From the NCBI GenBank assembly GCA_946540075.1, contig CAMNHZ010000035.1, positions 1 to 8,867 of the forward strand: 8,867 bases of DNA, in the 5' to 3' direction. Position numbers and translations under genes: made by a program. This DNA comes from an uncultured Bacillota bacterium. GTDB taxonomy: Bacteria > Bacillota_I > Bacilli_A > RF39 > UBA660. Positions 5,836 through 8,867 of this stretch are shown in pieces; position 1 is the stretch's first letter, and each line of letters starts with the position of its first letter. Below the pieces are notes generated by a model, which saw only the letters and a program-made list of their open reading frames with translations, did no database searches and was not told where the DNA came from.

Positions 5836-7032
5836 ATGAAAAAATATATATGTATGAGTTTATCATTAATATTAATGTTTATGTTGTTTAGTCCAATGGT
5901 GGCAAGTGCGACAACACTTAAAGAATATGAAGATAAAGTTGCTCAATATGAATCTGATCTTGCAAGTAAGAAGGCAAAACTTGAAGAAAATGAAAGAAAA
6001 ATGAAAGAAATTAAAGCAAGAGTTGCTGGTATAAGTGAGCAAATTACTCAAATTCAAAAGGATATGACTCAAATAGAAAAAGATATTGAACTAAGTAATA
6101 AAAAGATAAAGGAAAAAGATAAAGAAATAAAGAGTTTTGTATCATATCTACAAGTTGTTAATAGTGGTAGTGATGTATATTTAAAGTATATTTTTGGCGC
6201 AGATAGTATCACTAATATGATATATAGATTTTCAGTAGTTGAACAGATGACTGATTATAATGATGCTAAAGCTAAAGAGTTACAAAATCTTATAAATGAA
6301 AATATTAAGAAAAAAGAACAATTGAAGAATAAGAAACAAGAATTATCTAATTTACAACAACAATTGAATAAGGAAAAACAAAGTGTTGAATCTGATAGTA
6401 GTTTAGTAGAAGGTAGTATGACTAGTGTTTATGCTGAATTAAAAATTTATAAAGATCGTGTTAATTACTATAGAAATAAGGGATGTAAATCTAATGATGT
6501 TATTGGGGTTACATGTGCAGTGCCTGTTAGAATTAATCGTAGTTATAGATCTTCTTCATCTGGAAGTTCTACTAGAACATTAAATGCTGGAGGATTTAAG
6601 TATCCTGTTAGTGGATGTAAAGTTACTCAAGGATATGATTGGGATGGTAGTTCTGGATCACATAAAGGAATCGATATAGCTCGTTGTGGTTGTGGTAAAC
6701 CTATTTATGCTGTTTATCCTGGAACTGTATATTATGTTGGTAATAAACTTGATACATGGGGTGCATATATGGTACTTATTGAACATGATGTTAATGGTAA
6801 AAAGGTATTCTCTCAATATGCCCATGTTCAAGCTAATATACCAGTGTCTGTTGGTCAATGGGTAGATACAGATACAGTTGTTGCTTATATGGGATCAACT
6901 GGATATTCAACTGGATGCCATCTTCATTTAGAAATGTCAGAAGGACGTGGATGGTCTGATAGTAGATTTACAGGCCATGGTACTTATGTAAGATATATTA
7001 TTAATCCATATACTTATATACCAAGAGGATAA
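5836..7032 (+). CDS. Secreted coiled-coil M23 murein endopeptidase (EnvC-like)
   Basis: A 398-residue exported protein. Residues 1-26 form a signal peptide (KK, hydrophobic core, cleavage probably after A-S-A). Residues about 27-105 and 140-212 are charged coiled coil, as in EnvC/PcsB-type murein hydrolase regulators. A Ser-rich linker (235-247) leads to the M23 (LytM) domain at about 250-396. All M23 catalytic residues are present: His276 and Asp280 in H-K-G-I-D, His330 in Y-A-H, and His362/His364 in C-H-L-H-L-E. It is therefore probably an active endopeptidase cutting peptidoglycan cross-bridges during growth or division, unlike degenerate EnvC activators. Six cysteines (217, 227, 261, 284, 286, 361), including R-C-G-C-G beside the active site, are unusual for an exported protein of this group and may form disulfides. 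The start is fixed by AGGGAGG at 5824-5830, overlapping the preceding stop. A terminator follows. Confidence 0.9.
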   Translation: MKKYICMSLSLILMFMLFSPMVASATTLKEYEDKVAQYESDLASKKAKLEENERKMKEIKARVAGISEQITQIQKDMTQIEKDIELSNKKIKEKDKEIKSFVSYLQVVNSGSDVYLKYIFGADSITNMIYRFSVVEQMTDYNDAKAKELQNLINENIKKKEQLKNKKQELSNLQQQLNKEKQSVESDSSLVEGSMTSVYAELKIYKDRVNYYRNKGCKSNDVIGVTCAVPVRINRSYRSSSSGSSTRTLNAGGFKYPVSGCKVTQGYDWDGSSGSHKGIDIARCGCGKPIYAVYPGTVYYVGNKLDTWGAYMVLIEHDVNGKKVFSQYAHVQANIPVSVGQWVDTDTVVAYMGSTGYSTGCHLHLEMSEGRGWSDSRFTGHGTYVRYIINPYTYIPRG

Positions 7033-7039
7033 TAAAATT

Positions 7040-7070
7040 AGACTGAATCATCAGTCTTTTTTTGTTTTTT
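7040..7070 (+). terminator. Intrinsic terminator after the M23 peptidase gene
   Basis: AGACTGA (7040-7046) pairs with TCAGTCT (7051-7057) across an ATCA loop and is followed by a long T tract broken once by G. The T tract occupies the -35 position of the next promoter. Confidence 0.85.
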
Positions 7071-7079
7071 TAGTAAACA

Positions 7080-7103
7080 TGATATAATGATTAGTAGAGG
7101 TGA
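7080..7103 (+). promoter_or_regulatory. Extended -10 promoter and ribosome binding site of the flippase gene
   Basis: TGA plus TATAAT (7080-7088) is a perfect extended -10, with no convincing -35 because the position lies in the terminator's T tract. Transcription should begin about 7095, almost at the Shine-Dalgarno AGAGGTGA (7096-7103), so the leader would be only about 12 nt before the ATG at 7107. Confidence 0.7.
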
Positions 7104-7106
7104 ATC

Positions 7107-8642
7107 ATGAAAGGACAATCAAGAACGAGAAATTCCATAGTTAATTCAATTACTTCAATAACTACTCAAATATTAACGGTAGTAATGAATTTTATAGTTA
7201 AAATAGTATTTGTAAGAGTTATTAGTATGGAGTATTTAGGTGTTAATGGATTATTTAGTAATATAATAACTATGTTATCATTAGCTGACTTAGGATTAGG
7301 AACAGCTATTCCATATAGTTTGTATGGACCTTTAGCACACAATGATAAGAATAAAATAAATGTTTTAATGAATTTTTATGCTAAAGTATATAATATTATA
7401 GGAACAGTAGTAATAATCGTAGGATTAGGTTTAATACCATTTTTACCAGCATTAATAAAAGATGGTCAAGGAGTACCTAATTTATATTTAATATATTCTT
7501 TATATGTAATTCATTCAGCATCTAGTTATTTCTTTGTATATAAGAAAATGCTTATAGATGCAGATCAAAAAAGTGCGATTACAGCTAGAATAGTATTTGT
7601 ATTTTCATTCTTATTATCATTAGTTCAAATATTTGTATTAATAGTATTTAAAAACTTCATTCTTTTCTTAGTTTCAGCAATTGTATTTGTAGTTCTACAG
7701 AATATATATATATCAATTAAAGCTAATAAGATGTATCCATATATTAAAAAGAAAACAAATGAAAAGATGGATAAAAAAGACTTAAATAGTATTATAAAGA
7801 ATGTTTCAGCTTTGTTTATTTATAAAGTTGGTAATGTTGTAACAAATGGAACTGATAATTTAGTAATATCTAAGTTTTTAGGATTAATTCCAGTAGGTAT
7901 CTATTCTAATTATATTTTAATTGTAAATTCACTTATTACGGTAACAAATCAACTATTTAATGCTATTACATCTAGTATTGGTAATTTAGTTGCTACAAGC
8001 AATAGTAAGCACAGTGAAGATGTATTTAATAAGTTAGTATTTATTAATTTCTGGATTTATAGTGTATTTAGTGTTTTACTATTAATATTATTTAATTCAT
8101 TTATTAAGATTTGTTTTGGTACTAAGTTTGTAACAGATATTTCAGTTGTATTTGCTTTAGTATATAACTTTTATATATTTGGTATGCAAACAACACCAAA
8201 CTCTTATATAACTGCTTATGGATTATTCTATAAGAATAAATGGCGTCCAGTATTTATGATAATAACTAATATAGTTGTATCTATAATACTAGTAAAATAT
8301 TTAGGAATACTAGGAGTAGTACTTGGTACAATTGCTAGTAGAATATTTACTACCGCATGGATGGATCCTTATATTGTTTATAAACACGGTTTTAAAATGA
8401 ATCCATTTAATTATTATGTATCATATTTAAAATATATATTAATATTTACCATAGTTGGTTTTAGTATGTATTATCTATCTACATTTATAGTTATATCTAA
8501 TTTAATAGTTTGGATATTAGTAGGTATAGTATCATTTATAATTATAAATGCTTTATATGTATTAATTTTTTATCGTAGTGGTGAATTTAAATATTTCTAT
8601 GATAAATTTAAACCATTAGTAATGAAGTTAATTCGACATTAA
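7107..8642 (+). CDS. Wzx-like polysaccharide flippase (MOP superfamily)
   Basis: A 511-residue integral membrane protein of the oligosaccharide/lipid-flippase type (Wzx, 'sugar translocase', polysaccharide biosynthesis protein). It probably flips undecaprenyl-linked sugar repeat units to the outer face of the membrane. About 14 hydrophobic segments are visible, roughly at 18-38, 47-67, 95-115, 124-144, 160-180, 183-203, 232-256, 262-285, 311-330, 343-365, 382-398, 399-418, 441-460 and 466-488. The N-terminus has the family's R-N-S opening followed by V-x-x-x-x-x-M-E-Y-L-G-V-N-G-L-F-S-N, and the second half opens with the typical G-T-D-N-L-V-I-S-K-F-L-G-L at 248-260. The length is normal. No glycosyltransferase or polymerase gene is visible in this window. 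A sister role, export of peptidoglycan or teichoic precursors, cannot be excluded. The sugar specificity cannot be read from sequence. Confidence 0.87.
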   Translation: MKGQSRTRNSIVNSITSITTQILTVVMNFIVKIVFVRVISMEYLGVNGLFSNIITMLSLADLGLGTAIPYSLYGPLAHNDKNKINVLMNFYAKVYNIIGTVVIIVGLGLIPFLPALIKDGQGVPNLYLIYSLYVIHSASSYFFVYKKMLIDADQKSAITARIVFVFSFLLSLVQIFVLIVFKNFILFLVSAIVFVVLQNIYISIKANKMYPYIKKKTNEKMDKKDLNSIIKNVSALFIYKVGNVVTNGTDNLVISKFLGLIPVGIYSNYILIVNSLITVTNQLFNAITSSIGNLVATSNSKHSEDVFNKLVFINFWIYSVFSVLLLILFNSFIKICFGTKFVTDISVVFALVYNFYIFGMQTTPNSYITAYGLFYKNKWRPVFMIITNIVVSIILVKYLGILGVVLGTIASRIFTTAWMDPYIVYKHGFKMNPFNYYVSYLKYILIFTIVGFSMYYLSTFIVISNLIVWILVGIVSFIIINALYVLIFYRSGEFKYFYDKFKPLVMKLIRH

Positions 8643-8682
8643 TCTCTATTAAGTAGTGCTACTATATTAATGGTGATGATAT

Positions 8683-8853
8683 ATGAAAGTAAAGTTATTT
8701 GATGAGTCACATGAACTTGATTTAGAAAAAAGTATTAATAAATTTATTGATGAAAAAGATGTAGAAGTTATTGATATAAAGTTCCAGGTCGCAATCACAA
8801 CTTCTGGAGAAGATCAATTATATTGTTTCAGTGCAATGATAATATATAATTAA
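8683..8853 (+). CDS. cse60: Cse60-family sporulation-associated small protein
   Basis: A 56-residue acidic protein, starting M-K-V-K-L-F-D-E-S-H-E-x-D-L and ending Y-C-F-S-A-M-I-I-Y-N. This matches the small family of Bacillus Cse60 (PF10957), a sigma-E-dependent, forespore-stage protein of unknown biochemical function. The central I-D-I-K-F-Q-V-A-I motif is also typical. The start at 8683 is supported by GGTGAT at 8672-8677, 5 nt upstream; the stop is TAA at 8851. It is only 40 bp after the flippase and no terminator intervenes, so it may be read as part of that transcript. A 5-bp dyad, AGTAG-TG-CTACT (8652-8663), with TATATT (8663-8668) could instead mark its own promoter, but no clear -35 is present. 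Cse60-like proteins also occur in non-sporulating Bacilli, so a spore role here is inferred only from the family. Confidence 0.85.
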   Translation: MKVKLFDESHELDLEKSINKFIDEKDVEVIDIKFQVAITTSGEDQLYCFSAMIIYN

Positions 8854-8867
8854 TAGTTCTTGTAAAA

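Noticed and set aside
8637..8672. CATTAAT/ATTAATG inverted repeat with an inner AGTAG-TG-CTACT dyad between the flippase and cse60.
   Set aside because: It overlaps the flippase stop and has no T run, so it is not a terminator. The inner loop is too small for a hairpin and AT-rich chance is likely.

Overview
This is an AT-rich stretch from a low-GC Firmicutes-type bacterium. A few segments I counted by hand ran about 23-33% GC. The gene content points to a Bacilli-like lineage: a YmfF/YmfH pair, a Cse60-like protein, SD-led genes packed on one strand, and short leaders behind sigma-A-type promoters. The uncultured gut Bacilli are a plausible home, but that is inference. The standard code fits, because every family is full length with TGG tryptophans, and all nine intact genes stop at TAA or TAG.

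Layout, all genes on the + strand. (1) 1-1552: a near-perfect promoter drives a DUF2899/ArsP_2-type metal permease. A Panacea-domain (SocA/GepA-like) protein overlaps it by one base, and a strong terminator follows. (2) 1557-4912: an operon of deoD (purine-nucleoside phosphorylase) and the two M16-fold proteins YmfF and YmfH, closed by a likely terminator. YmfH carries the zinc site and YmfF carries the C-terminal Arg/Tyr motif, so they probably form one composite heterodimer. (3) 4846-5189: a 344-bp gap holding a broken prepilin N-terminus (class III signal, then a one-base frameshift and truncation), a terminator and a promoter. (4) 5190-7070: a YgjP/SprT-like HExxH metalloprotease and a secreted coiled-coil plus M23 murein endopeptidase (EnvC-like), 10 bp apart, then a terminator. 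(5) 7080-8867: an extended -10 promoter, a Wzx-like polysaccharide flippase, and a 56-residue Cse60-like protein.

Most of the window is ordinary core or envelope biology. The points that deserve attention are the orphan Panacea gene translationally coupled to a permease and with codon choice unlike its neighbours, the frameshifted pilin remnant with its competing hairpins, and the sporulation-family protein placed behind a flippase. I see no CRISPR array, tRNA, rRNA, intact insertion sequence or complete defence system. I could not identify a clearly new multi-gene system. The permease-Panacea pair is the best candidate.
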